A DNA stretch of 64,000 bases from a virus. Shown one piece after another: positions 23,541 to 31,024 of this stretch. The translations under genes were made by a program, and so were the position numbers. Position 1 is the first letter of the stretch. Every line of letters starts with the position of its first letter. The notes below the pieces were generated by a model. That model was not told the origin of the DNA, made no database searches, and saw nothing but the letters and a program-made list of their open reading frames with translations. The stretch covers positions 1 through 64,000 of IMG/VR virus record IMGVR_UViG_3300047382_000480; one strand, given 5' to 3'.

Positions 23541-26044
23541 TTCTTTGCCTTTTTGATCTTAAATTTCTTTGCTTTATATTTAGAAACACTACCGCCCTTC
23601 TTAACAGAAAACTTCTTCGCTTTCTGAGAGGTCATTGTTCCACGTTTGTTTTTAAGACGATTCAATTCAACCTTGCGCACCTGAGGTATAAGCCTCACAG
23701 CGATACGAGAAATAAGGGGTTGGAACCTTTTAATCATAGTTTCTAGTCTTGCCTTTTCTGCTGGTGGAAGACCTGCCTTATCTCTTCCGCGAAGAAGACG
23801 CTTATACATCATATTTCTAGCACCACGAGTAGCACGCATTTTAATACGAGTGTTACCGCCTGCACGTTTCGATGCACGAATGCGTGCGAGTTTTAATTTC
23901 GTTTTGTTTCTTCTTGCAGCCTGACGACGTTTAATTCTTCCCAGAGGTGTTAATGCTTCTGTGACTTGAATGTCATCTTCGTAATTACCTTCTTCGTCAT
24001 CTACCTCTACTTCTACCACTTCATCGGGTTCTAATATTCCAAGGTCTACCATATCATCAATCGTGACGTTGTCTGCCTGAAGCATCATATCTCGTATATC
24101 TTTTTCAGTCAATGCAGTGTCCATTGGCTCAGCGACAATTGGTTTTCCATTATCCTCTAGATTCTCAAGAATACCTGCGTACAAATTATTCACGTGTTCT
24201 ATTGCATCAGCAACACTTTCTCTGACAATGTATCCATCTCCGCGATCTTTATACCCCTCGGGAATGTCGACACACGCTTTACGTTGTCTACAGTAATACT
24301 TACCTTCGCCACACATTATACCATCTTCTTCGCAGATACTTTTCTCGTCTACTCTATAATGTCTTTTTGAGGATGTTTTATTTTTCTTAGTAGTTTTTCC
24401 TGGCTCTCCTGGAGTCATCGCTTTCATATATGCAGTAGCTTCAGGAGTTCCTCGTTCGTACTTGGCTTCTTCACCTAATAGGTCGACTGCCTGTTTACCA
24501 AGAATCTTTGTATTGAATTTGTTTGTCAAATTAAACTTGCGAAGTAGTTTTCCTGCATAAAAATACACATCATGCCTTGCTCTACCGCCTCGACTTTTTT
24601 TATCTTTCTTATAGTCGTCAAGAACTGATTTAGCCATTTGAGCATATTTGTCTTTATAGATCGTCTTGGATTTAACGATATCTGACATTGAAACTTCATC
24701 TAAGGAAGTTGATCTAGGAAGTTCGTTCTCGTCAATTTTAATCTTATCGAATACTTTGGTATCTTTCACACGTTGTTTCGAGACACGTTTCTGTACGTTG
24801 CGAAGTTTACCTATTTTGGGTAGAGCCATTGGGTCTTTCTTAGTCTTTGGATCAACCAAGACATCTTCTACCTTTTCTTTAACATCTTTCTTGTCGTGGA
24901 CGTAACCGAGTTTGTCGAGTCTAACGTGGTCTGCATACCTTTTCGCCATGATACCCTTTCCAGTCTTTGGGTGGTACATCATGTGTGGCTCAAACCCTTC
25001 TTCGTCCATCATACGTTGAACAAACTTTGTATACTTTGAAGGTTTAGTCTTCGCAGTTGCATCTCCAGGTGCTGGTTTATATGCCTTTGGATTACTATCA
25101 GACATTTTCGATTGGCGTTTGAATTGTGCATCCCGCTTTTGTTTGGTAGATTTACTCAAACCTGCGTGGTACTTGGCAGGTTGACTGCCTTTCCTCTTAG
25201 CGATATCGTTATCCTGTCTTACTTCTGTTTTCTCATCCATAGCATCCAACTTTGCTGCGACTGCCATTTGGCGTCGTTTCTTTTTATTCTTACCCTTGAA
25301 TTGTGGTGCATCAGACTTCTGGAAATCATCAATCCACTTACCCATTGAATCAGATGCGTCTAATTTTTCATTCATTCTGTTTCTAGAAGACTTTTGATCA
25401 GATATCCACTTCTTAGCAATATGTGATTGTATAGGTGAGTCAACAAACCTCTTAACATTTCTATATGCTTGTAACATATTAGCTTCTGTGTTTACGTTAT
25501 CACTGTTATCAACGATAAACATATTTTCTTTGAAGATCTGTTGAAATGCGCCCATATTATTCTGAACACCTTTCCACATCATTGTTACTTTTTCATCTGG
25601 GAGTTGTCTTGGTCTTTTTCTATTTCGTTCAATTGCAGTTTCTTTATCAGTATTTACAAATACTATCGCAGTATCATAGCCAAGACTCTTTAGTTTTTCG
25701 TTTTGGGTTTTAATCTTTGCGAGATTTTTACCAGTTCCGTCAATGACAAGACCCAAACGACCTTTTACAGCAATCTTTTGTTGAAGAGCAGTCAGTGCTT
25801 TAGCTGTATTTCTTATTTGCTGACCTCTAGGAGAATATATATTTTCTGGAGTTGGCGTCATCGCCTCTCTAGCAAGCAAGGTTTCAAAAAAGTTGTCTGA
25901 ATTTATCAGCTTCAAACCTTGTGCTTGTAATGCAGTATTACCAACAACAAAAGACTTACCGCTTCCAGGACCACCTGCAAGGAATACTGCCTTGAAAATG
26001 GCTGGGTCGTTTACGCCTTCTGAAATGAAGTCCTTAAACTCCAT
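23537..26044 (-). CDS. Multidomain virion protein with N-terminal P-loop kinase domain
   Basis: The ATG at 26044 (GGAGAG upstream) gives 835 residues. Residues 1-9 MEFKDFISE followed by G look like a capsid-targeting peptide. Residues about 17-200 are a zeta-toxin/AAA_33-type kinase domain: Walker A GGPGSGKS (24-31), an INSDNFFE stretch, LVIDGTGKN, and the Arg lid AIERNRKRPR. The middle is Lys-rich with modules such as SKYTKFVQRMM and ARHDVYFYAGKLLRKFN. A Cys cluster follows (CEEDGIMCGEGKYYC). The C-terminus is extremely basic (over 30 Lys/Arg in the last 100), suggesting DNA contact. It may be packaged and delivered with the DNA. Substrate unknown. Confidence 0.7.
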   Translation of the reverse strand: MEFKDFISEGVNDPAIFKAVFLAGGPGSGKSFVVGNTALQAQGLKLINSDNFFETLLAREAMTPTPENIYSPRGQQIRNTAKALTALQQKIAVKGRLGLVIDGTGKNLAKIKTQNEKLKSLGYDTAIVFVNTDKETAIERNRKRPRQLPDEKVTMMWKGVQNNMGAFQQIFKENMFIVDNSDNVNTEANMLQAYRNVKRFVDSPIQSHIAKKWISDQKSSRNRMNEKLDASDSMGKWIDDFQKSDAPQFKGKNKKKRRQMAVAAKLDAMDEKTEVRQDNDIAKRKGSQPAKYHAGLSKSTKQKRDAQFKRQSKMSDSNPKAYKPAPGDATAKTKPSKYTKFVQRMMDEEGFEPHMMYHPKTGKGIMAKRYADHVRLDKLGYVHDKKDVKEKVEDVLVDPKTKKDPMALPKIGKLRNVQKRVSKQRVKDTKVFDKIKIDENELPRSTSLDEVSMSDIVKSKTIYKDKYAQMAKSVLDDYKKDKKSRGGRARHDVYFYAGKLLRKFNLTNKFNTKILGKQAVDLLGEEAKYERGTPEATAYMKAMTPGEPGKTTKKNKTSSKRHYRVDEKSICEEDGIMCGEGKYYCRQRKACVDIPEGYKDRGDGYIVRESVADAIEHVNNLYAGILENLEDNGKPIVAEPMDTALTEKDIRDMMLQADNVTIDDMVDLGILEPDEVVEVEVDDEEGNYEDDIQVTEALTPLGRIKRRQAARRNKTKLKLARIRASKRAGGNTRIKMRATRGARNMMYKRLLRGRDKAGLPPAEKARLETMIKRFQPLISRIAVRLIPQVRKVELNRLKNKRGTMTSQKAKKFSVKKGGSVSKYKAKKFKIKKAKK

Positions 26045-26333
26045 GACTATCTCTCCACCTTTGAACATCTTTCTTAGCATCATTGACAGTTTTGTATGCT
26101 GTAACAGGATGTCTGGGTCTAAATGATGGAGGATGATTATCAAAAATTGTAGGCATCACTTTCTGACTACCATCTCTGTTCTTACGAGTACTATCCATAC
26201 CAGACATACGAATCTCAAACTTACCATCTGACGTCACGTGCTTGTAAATCATCCTACGTGCACTGTCGTATCCATCTGGTTTTTTGATCCAAGTGATTCT
26301 GGATTCTTCTAAGTAAGTTTTAAATGGCTTCAT
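26034..26333 (-). CDS. Small virion-type protein with CTS-like N-terminus, 99 aa
   Basis: Starts MKPFKTYLEES: the first ten residues match the T4 capsid-targeting pattern (MKTYQEFIAE) and end in L-E-E|S, a site form also found in gp23 of this phage. The rest is basic and aromatic (IKKPDGYDSARRMIYKH; RPRHPVTAY). The late promoter at 26339 places its transcription start on the A of the ATG, and no ribosome site is seen. Probably an internal head protein. Confidence 0.6.
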   Translation of the reverse strand: MKPFKTYLEESRITWIKKPDGYDSARRMIYKHVTSDGKFEIRMSGMDSTRKNRDGSQKVMPTIFDNHPPSFRPRHPVTAYKTVNDAKKDVQRWRDSHGV

Positions 26334-26338
26334 AGTCT

Positions 26339-26346
26339 TATTTATA
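26339..26346 (-). promoter_or_regulatory. T4-type late promoter abutting a start codon
   Basis: TATAAATA reading leftwards with five bases before the ATG at 26333. By the T4 rule (+1 six bases after the octamer) transcription starts on that ATG. Confidence 0.75.
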
Positions 26347-26347
26347 A

Positions 26348-26812
26348 TTATTCGGGAAGTCCAACACTGTATTGAGTCTTTCCGTCAACACGCTGAGCAG
26401 TTAGGCATTGTTTACGATTATCTTCTGGGCTTACATAAGAAACGTGAACCCACCCTGAAGAAGGATCGCCCTCAGTATAAAATTCGGAAATGAGTTGATC
26501 AAACTCTAGATTGTCTCGGATCCATTGAGCAACAACTAAATTATCTGCTTTGTCGCATTCAATATCAACCGCTTGACCTTTACTATGTTGAGAACGAGGA
26601 GAACCACCGATAGCTTCATTTAGTGCAGGAGAACGATACCCTGAGTTGATACGAGTTATGCCAAACTCATCTCTGACGTGTTGTACTACCTGTGTGAACA
26701 ACTCCTGTGCAGCACGCATATGCTCGCCTTCTGGAGTATTATCGATACCCAAACGAGTTGCAGTCTGTGACTTTGTAAACTCTTTAAGTGAGAAATTTTT
26801 ACTTAGTTTCAT
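26348..26812 (-). CDS. Peptidase M15-type D-Ala-D-Ala carboxypeptidase (endolysin candidate)
   Basis: A 154-residue peptidase M15A protein. It starts with the family opening NFSLKEFTKSQTA and contains NSGYRSPALNEAIGG, then SQHSKGQAVDIE (zinc His and Asp) and WVHVSY (third ligand His). Members cut peptidoglycan cross-bridges. No signal peptide or membrane segment is present, so it would need a holin if it is the endolysin. It could instead be a virion-borne wall hydrolase, because it lies among packaged-protein genes. Confidence 0.85.
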   Translation of the reverse strand: MKLSKNFSLKEFTKSQTATRLGIDNTPEGEHMRAAQELFTQVVQHVRDEFGITRINSGYRSPALNEAIGGSPRSQHSKGQAVDIECDKADNLVVAQWIRDNLEFDQLISEFYTEGDPSSGWVHVSYVSPEDNRKQCLTAQRVDGKTQYSVGLPE

Positions 26813-26814
26813 TA

Positions 26815-27402
26815 TTATTCCTTGATATATTGTGAAAATGATACATACGTTTCTTTCAATTGCATCCCATCTCGGACATCATTGAACAATTCTTTCGCTC
26901 CACGATATCCAGCAGGTAATCCACGCTTAAATCCGTTGAAGTCATTATTCTTTGCTAGGAGTCTCATCTTACTTGCACTCATACCAGTAACGCCATCAGC
27001 ATCAGGATCTCTCTCACCCGCAGATACAACTTTTACAGTCTTGAATGTGAAATCTTTTCCGTTGTATTTATCGAGCAATCGTTGGAAATCAGGTACGCGA
27101 TCAGAACCAGCAATCATTATTACATTATCATACTTGCCAGTCAACAATTTAAGTTGAGAGATGAAATTAGGATTCATTTTATCTGATAATTTAAAATTAG
27201 TATTTGGGAACATACCCTTTAGATGTTTCAACTTTAGTTTCGGATCTAGTGGGTTTTTATTTTTGTCAAAAGAGTGGCTGGCGATAATAAGGTGGTCTGC
27301 GCGATTAGTCGTTGCAACACGCTTTACCTTTGATACAAGTTTACCATGCCCAACTGTGGGAGGATTCATCCTACCAAATGCAAATACTAATGTTTTACTC
27401 AT
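26815..27402 (-). CDS. HxGH-type nucleotidyltransferase (NMNAT/cytidylyltransferase-like)
   Basis: A 195-residue Rossmann-type nucleotidyltransferase. FAFGRMNPPTVGHGKL (residues 8-23) carries the T/HxGH motif, IAGSDRVPDF is the middle strand, and GMSASKMR near 140 matches the ISSTxxR-type phosphate site. Relatives adenylate NMN or pantetheine phosphate or form CDP-compounds; the substrate is not decidable here. The last residues SFSQYIKE resemble a capsid-targeting peptide moved to the C-terminus. The ATG overlaps the stop of the KxDG protein (ATGA). Confidence 0.75.
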   Translation of the reverse strand: MSKTLVFAFGRMNPPTVGHGKLVSKVKRVATTNRADHLIIASHSFDKNKNPLDPKLKLKHLKGMFPNTNFKLSDKMNPNFISQLKLLTGKYDNVIMIAGSDRVPDFQRLLDKYNGKDFTFKTVKVVSAGERDPDADGVTGMSASKMRLLAKNNDFNGFKRGLPAGYRGAKELFNDVRDGMQLKETYVSFSQYIKE

Positions 27403-28643
27403 CTGTCCCATGCCTTTATAGCTGTGAAGTTGTTGAAGCTGAATTCCATTCTGTCTACAAGTTTGACCGCATTACCGCCCACACGATCAATAGCAACATA
27501 CCCCTCTGGATTTGTGACCTTGAAACCATTTGAAGTTCTAATAAATGTTCCCATACCCTTTACGCTGTCTAATTTTGTAACAATCATATTTTTGGCTTGA
27601 ACAATACCAGACATGAATTCAAATATATTTCCAAGTAATTCTTGATATTCATTAGCAAGTTTAATTGCAGCTTCTTTCTTATCAGAAAGTGCCTTTTGCG
27701 ATTTCTCGGTTTTTAATTTGGCGATTTCTTTATCATACTTGTCGGCAACAAACGCTGAGTACCCTGAAGCGTGAGATCTTTTCAAATCTTTTTGTTGTCT
27801 GACTTTAGAGTTTATATATGTCTTCACGCTCGCTCCAAGCATCTTACCAGTAAACCCTGCTTGATAGCGTAGAAATGAATTTAGTTTCGCGGAGTCTATT
27901 TTTCTGAATGTAGTGCCAACACCAGAAAGAACTGCAGTAATTGAAGCAGTTTCTGTTTGAGTGAAGGTTGCTTTACCAGATACATCTTTGTATGTTGCAT
28001 CGTCCATCCAGATAGAAGGAGATTTACGAAGATTGTTTATATTAGCACCAAACGATGCTTGCATTTCTGGTAGAGAGCGTCCAGAATATGACGTGTGCCA
28101 AACTACACCAATCTTTGCTTTTTTAATCTTGACGTCAAGTGGCGTTCCCTGAGGAACTGCATAGACGATTGTGTTAGGTTGGAAAGTTGTGTGACGTTGC
28201 CCATCAATCATATCGGACTCTAGATCACTTGATGTAAACATCAAATCACCTTGGAGAACATTAGTAATGCCCAACTTCGAGAACTCTCGAAGGGCAATAC
28301 TGAATTTGGGTTTCAGAGACGCAGGTAGTTTTGGGTCAGAAGAAATATCTGATTGCGTCTTATAAAGGAGTGGAGTTTTATTGAAAACTGATTTTTTAGC
28401 GACAAAAAATTTGCCGTCAGAAGGATCTATCCCTGCAAAAATGGCTGGTGCGCCATCCCACTTAACTGTCATGTTAATAGAGGATCGCGAATGACCAGCC
28501 AACATATCTCTGAGGGATCTGATGAAATTGATAGAACCTCTCGCCCCACCAATGCCATGATTGAGGATTTCGTCCTCAATATGCTCTAGATGCAGATTCT
28601 TTCCTTGTGCATCTTCATTCAGAAATGTCCTCAGACTTCGCAT
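27399..28643 (-). CDS. KxDG ligase/nucleotidyltransferase-like virion protein with CTS-like N-terminus
   Basis: A 414-residue protein. Residues 1-10 MRSLRTFLNE look like a capsid-targeting peptide with L-N-E before D. NMTVKWDGAPAIFAG (58-72) fits motif I (KxDG) of covalent nucleotidyltransferases such as RNA/DNA ligases and capping enzymes. FVAKKSVF fits the following basic strand, VLQGDLMFT fits motif III, and GYVAIDR / KLVDR near the end fit motifs IV-V. It resembles a family (DUF6267) of marine T4-like phages. Ligase activity is inferred from these motifs only. It is followed by a nucleotidyltransferase gene with stop/start overlap. Confidence 0.65.
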   Translation of the reverse strand: MRSLRTFLNEDAQGKNLHLEHIEDEILNHGIGGARGSINFIRSLRDMLAGHSRSSINMTVKWDGAPAIFAGIDPSDGKFFVAKKSVFNKTPLLYKTQSDISSDPKLPASLKPKFSIALREFSKLGITNVLQGDLMFTSSDLESDMIDGQRHTTFQPNTIVYAVPQGTPLDVKIKKAKIGVVWHTSYSGRSLPEMQASFGANINNLRKSPSIWMDDATYKDVSGKATFTQTETASITAVLSGVGTTFRKIDSAKLNSFLRYQAGFTGKMLGASVKTYINSKVRQQKDLKRSHASGYSAFVADKYDKEIAKLKTEKSQKALSDKKEAAIKLANEYQELLGNIFEFMSGIVQAKNMIVTKLDSVKGMGTFIRTSNGFKVTNPEGYVAIDRVGGNAVKLVDRMEFSFNNFTAIKAWDR

Positions 28644-28893
28644 TATTTTTTACACTCTTTTTTAATTTGTTAATTTCTTTATTCTTATGACTCAATTCTT
28701 CTTGAGCATTAATTAACGCTTCGTTTAACTCTTGGTTCGCTTTAAGAAGTTCGTTGTATTTATTTGCAATAACTTTACCTTGAGCCAACGCACCAAGTCT
28801 TTCCTTTGTCAAAGATGTGATGAGTGATGAAAGCATCTCTTCATATTCTACGTTTATCTCACCTTCAAGAGGATTTGTTTTTTCTTCAGCCAT
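28615..28893 (-). CDS. Coiled-coil protein, 92 aa
   Basis: Acidic N-terminus (MAEEKTNPLEGEINVEYEE) followed by a continuous helix with heptad spacing (NELLKANQELNEALINAQEEL) and a Lys-rich end. It has its own late promoter (28906) and overlaps the KxDG gene start by 29 bases. Possibly a small scaffold or core protein; not recognised. Confidence 0.55.
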   Translation of the reverse strand: MAEEKTNPLEGEINVEYEEMLSSLITSLTKERLGALAQGKVIANKYNELLKANQELNEALINAQEELSHKNKEINKLKKSVKNNAKSEDISE

Positions 28894-28905
28894 TATCTTA
28901 TCCTA

Positions 28906-28913
28906 TATTTATA
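28906..28913 (-). promoter_or_regulatory. T4-type late promoter
   Basis: TATAAATA reading leftwards, 13 bases before the coiled-coil gene at 28893. It opens the virion-enzyme transcription unit that ends at the terminator near 22900. Confidence 0.8.
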
Positions 28914-29249
28914 TCAGTTGTCTTTTGCATTTTTGGTTGAAATATCGCCCATTCTTTTCTGGACGTTTTGAACAGCTTCTCTCACGGCAACAGACTTTTT
29001 GTCTTTTTTACCATAAGTGTTAGCAAGTTTTGAGTTCGGGTTGGCATCAGAAATTTTAGAAAGGACTTCTTTGAAACCGCCATCATTCTTAACTCTGTCA
29101 CCCAAACCCCCCTGATTCAACGCAGGAGCATTAATGTGCACTTGCTTCAAATGAGGGTTATCTTTAAGAAACTGGTCAAACCCTGAGATACTTACAATCC
29201 TTTCTTCGACCTCACCAGTCTCTTCATTCATAAAATCATACAAGGGCAT
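28914..29249 (-). CDS. Conserved hypothetical protein, 111 aa (FmdB-like opening)
   Basis: Starts MPLYDFMNEETGEVEERI, the opening of the FmdB/regulatory zinc-ribbon family, but the cysteines are absent. It continues into a basic helical half (GGLGDRVKNDGGFKEVLSKI). A similar protein occurs in marine T4-like phages. Function unknown. Its ATG overlaps the TGA of the 52-aa gene upstream. Confidence 0.6.
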   Translation of the reverse strand: MPLYDFMNEETGEVEERIVSISGFDQFLKDNPHLKQVHINAPALNQGGLGDRVKNDGGFKEVLSKISDANPNSKLANTYGKKDKKSVAVREAVQNVQKRMGDISTKNAKDN

Positions 29250-29407
29250 CAGTTTTTATCCTTTTCTGCATCTAATATTTGTTGAGATGCCTTTACCCAA
29301 ACATCGACAGCACGAGTAGCAGTCTTATCTGAAAAATTATCTACTACCCACTGCGCCACATTTTTACTTTTACCATGTGGACATAATGTCCAAGTTAAAT
29401 CTTCCAT
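29249..29407 (-). CDS. Small hypothetical protein, 52 aa
   Basis: A short frame that exactly fills the gap between its neighbours. It encodes MEDLTWTLCPHGKSKNVAQ and later TRAVDVWVKASQQILDAE. The stop TGA overlaps the next ATG and its own ATG shares a base with the preceding stop, the same coupling seen for confirmed genes here. Not recognised. Confidence 0.6.
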   Translation of the reverse strand: MEDLTWTLCPHGKSKNVAQWVVDNFSDKTATRAVDVWVKASQQILDAEKDKN

Positions 29408-29673
29408 TAGTGTTTATCCTCTTCAGCCATTTCAAACACTGCATTAGTAATAATTGTAGGGACAACTAATGCTATGTGAACACCGATCGCTACTGGGATG
29501 CTATAACCCAACCAGCCAATATAATAGATCGCAATCAAACCAAAGAATCCTGACCACATAACAAACAGAGCCATCAGTAGATAACCTTGCATTACTGGGT
29601 CAGGAATAAATCTAAGAGGATTGAACCTCAAGTCCATTATCATACGATACATTTCAGAAACTTTTTTAAACAT
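29407..29673 (-). CDS. Membrane protein with two transmembrane segments, 88 aa
   Basis: The ATG at 29673 (MFKKVSEMYRM) has GAGGAA upstream and follows the previous stop by one base. It is preferred to a longer form. Two hydrophobic segments, about residues 28-51 and 56-78, form a hairpin; the tail is acidic (EMAEEDKH). Size and topology would suit a holin-like or membrane-remodelling peptide, without proof. Confidence 0.6.
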   Translation of the reverse strand: MFKKVSEMYRMIMDLRFNPLRFIPDPVMQGYLLMALFVMWSGFFGLIAIYYIGWLGYSIPVAIGVHIALVVPTIITNAVFEMAEEDKH

Positions 29674-29674
29674 A

Positions 29675-29938
29675 TTATAATTCCTCGTCAAATAATCGTT
29701 GCTCATTTAATTCATCAGTCATACTAATCAATTCAGAATCAGTGAAGTGATCAATAGAACCATTGTGCCGTACACCATAACACCCTATCCAAGCATCAGT
29801 AAATGCCACCTCTATAGCGTGACGAGCAAATTGCTCAATCGTTTCGACACCTTTATGGCGCCAATAGGTGGCAGTGTTCTGAAGTTTAAAAACTCTGTTT
29901 GCATTCAATTCATCAATATAATCAAGTAGTGCATCCAT
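29675..29938 (-). CDS. Hypothetical protein, 87 aa
   Basis: Soluble, acidic protein (MDALLDYIDELNANRVFKL...), first gene behind the strong promoter at 29964. A GAGG-type ribosome site is present. No family recognised. Confidence 0.6.
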   Translation of the reverse strand: MDALLDYIDELNANRVFKLQNTATYWRHKGVETIEQFARHAIEVAFTDAWIGCYGVRHNGSIDHFTDSELISMTDELNEQRLFDEEL

Positions 29939-29963
29939 AATAAAATCCTCATCACAAAGGACT

Positions 29964-29992
29964 ATTATACTACATTATAATGAAAAAGTCAA
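29964..29992 (-). promoter_or_regulatory. Early-type sigma70 promoter
   Basis: TTGACT (29992-29987), 17 bp, TATAAT (29969-29964), in the GTGTTGACTTTT context. Drives the genes at 29938 and leftwards. Confidence 0.85.
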
Positions 29993-30000
29993 CACTTTTA

Positions 30001-30114
30001 TTACTTGAATTTGCTATCTATCCAACATTTACCAGTGTAAAGTATACCCAACCAAATAGTGAACAAGACACCATCAAAGTAAGATAATGAGTTCCACGCT
30101 TCTACTGGATCCAT
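30001..30114 (-). CDS. Membrane micro-protein, 37 aa
   Basis: A 37-codon frame MDPVEAWNSLSYFDGV with one hydrophobic segment (LFTIWLGILYTGKCW) ending IDSKFK. Its ATG at 30114 shares a base with the stop of the EF-hand gene, and it ends just before the promoter at 29964-29992. Position and amphipathic composition support it, though at this size certainty is limited. Confidence 0.5.
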   Translation of the reverse strand: MDPVEAWNSLSYFDGVLFTIWLGILYTGKCWIDSKFK

Positions 30115-30434
30115 TACTTCTTACCTTTCATAGCTTGAGTACCAAAGAATGCAGCAACGATACCAGCAACAGCAACAAAATATGTTGGAGCCATATCACC
30201 TAGCGTTTCTTGTGCTTGATCTAATCCAGTGAGAGAAGCAATAACTACAGCGAATGGATAGAGTAACATTCCTCCAAGTGAGAACCATGCCATATTGCGT
30301 TGCGCATCACGCATTGCATCAGCATCTTCGAGTTCCTTACGTTTAAACTCAAGGTACATTTTTTCTTCTTCTTTTGATACCTTTCCATCACCATTTGAAT
30401 CTGCTGGGTGGAAAACCTTTTCTTCTTCAGACAT
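30114..30434 (-). CDS. EF-hand membrane protein, 106 aa
   Basis: Residues 12-23 DSNGDGKVSKEE form a canonical EF-hand/dockerin-type calcium loop (D-x-N-x-D-x-K-x-S-x-x-E). A charged helix follows, then two membrane segments (about 49-68 and 82-99). A calcium-sensing loop on a small membrane protein beside spanin genes could link divalent ions to lysis timing or membrane state; that is inference. Start overlaps the stop of the DUF1353 gene. Confidence 0.65.
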   Translation of the reverse strand: MSEEEKVFHPADSNGDGKVSKEEEKMYLEFKRKELEDADAMRDAQRNMAWFSLGGMLLYPFAVVIASLTGLDQAQETLGDMAPTYFVAVAGIVAAFFGTQAMKGKK

Positions 30435-31024
30435 TACTTAACCTCAACTTTGCAATTTGCTTTACGATGACCATTCCAAGCCACAAACCCACCAATAACT
30501 AGTGCCCAATAAGCAAGTTTATTCAAAACGTGGAATCCATTTTGTTCAATGTTTATATCTCTGAACAGTTGATCAGCTTCGTTTTGAGTCATAGGCTCAG
30601 AAGTAGATTTTTTGCCTTTCTTGAGAAGAACAGTGTACTTGTAGGCATAATCGTGGACAAGACCACCAATAAGTAATACGCCAGTTGGTGACAACCAAGA
30701 AGCTAGGAACTTAGGAACAGATGCACCATCAAACACGAAACCTTTTGGGATCACATATTTCTCACCACAAACTTCGAAGTTCCAGTCTTTAGCGATTTCC
30801 CACGTTCGGACACCAAGCAACCACATTTTAATTGCACTCCAAAAACCCTTACCAGCAGTTGGTATTGTGATTGGTTTCATATGTGGCATTTCTTTAAATG
30901 AAAGGTTTACAATAGGATCTTCTTGGTCAACACCGAAATAATTTACAACGAAGCCAACTATGATTAAAATACCTACAACAGTGAATTGCCAAAAGTTTAC
31001 TAACTGATCTAAAATGAATTCCAT
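30434..31024 (-). CDS. DUF1353-family membrane-anchored protein
   Basis: One N-terminal membrane segment (about residues 13-30), then the DUF1353 core: YVIPKGFVFDGASVPKF (about 90-106) and GGLVHDYAYKYTVL (about 119-132). A second hydrophobic segment lies near 170-188. DUF1353 proteins are common in phage lysis and tail regions but have no proven activity. It sits directly after the o-spanin, so an envelope role is likely. Confidence 0.7.
   Translation of the reverse strand: MEFILDQLVNFWQFTVVGILIIVGFVVNYFGVDQEDPIVNLSFKEMPHMKPITIPTAGKGFWSAIKMWLLGVRTWEIAKDWNFEVCGEKYVIPKGFVFDGASVPKFLASWLSPTGVLLIGGLVHDYAYKYTVLLKKGKKSTSEPMTQNEADQLFRDINIEQNGFHVLNKLAYWALVIGGFVAWNGHRKANCKVEVK

Noticed and set aside
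24084-24112. TTGACT-17-TATGAT inside the virion kinase gene
   Set aside because: It fits the pattern, but the -35 lacks the TTTT context, the gene is late and Lys-rich, and no gene start follows nearby.
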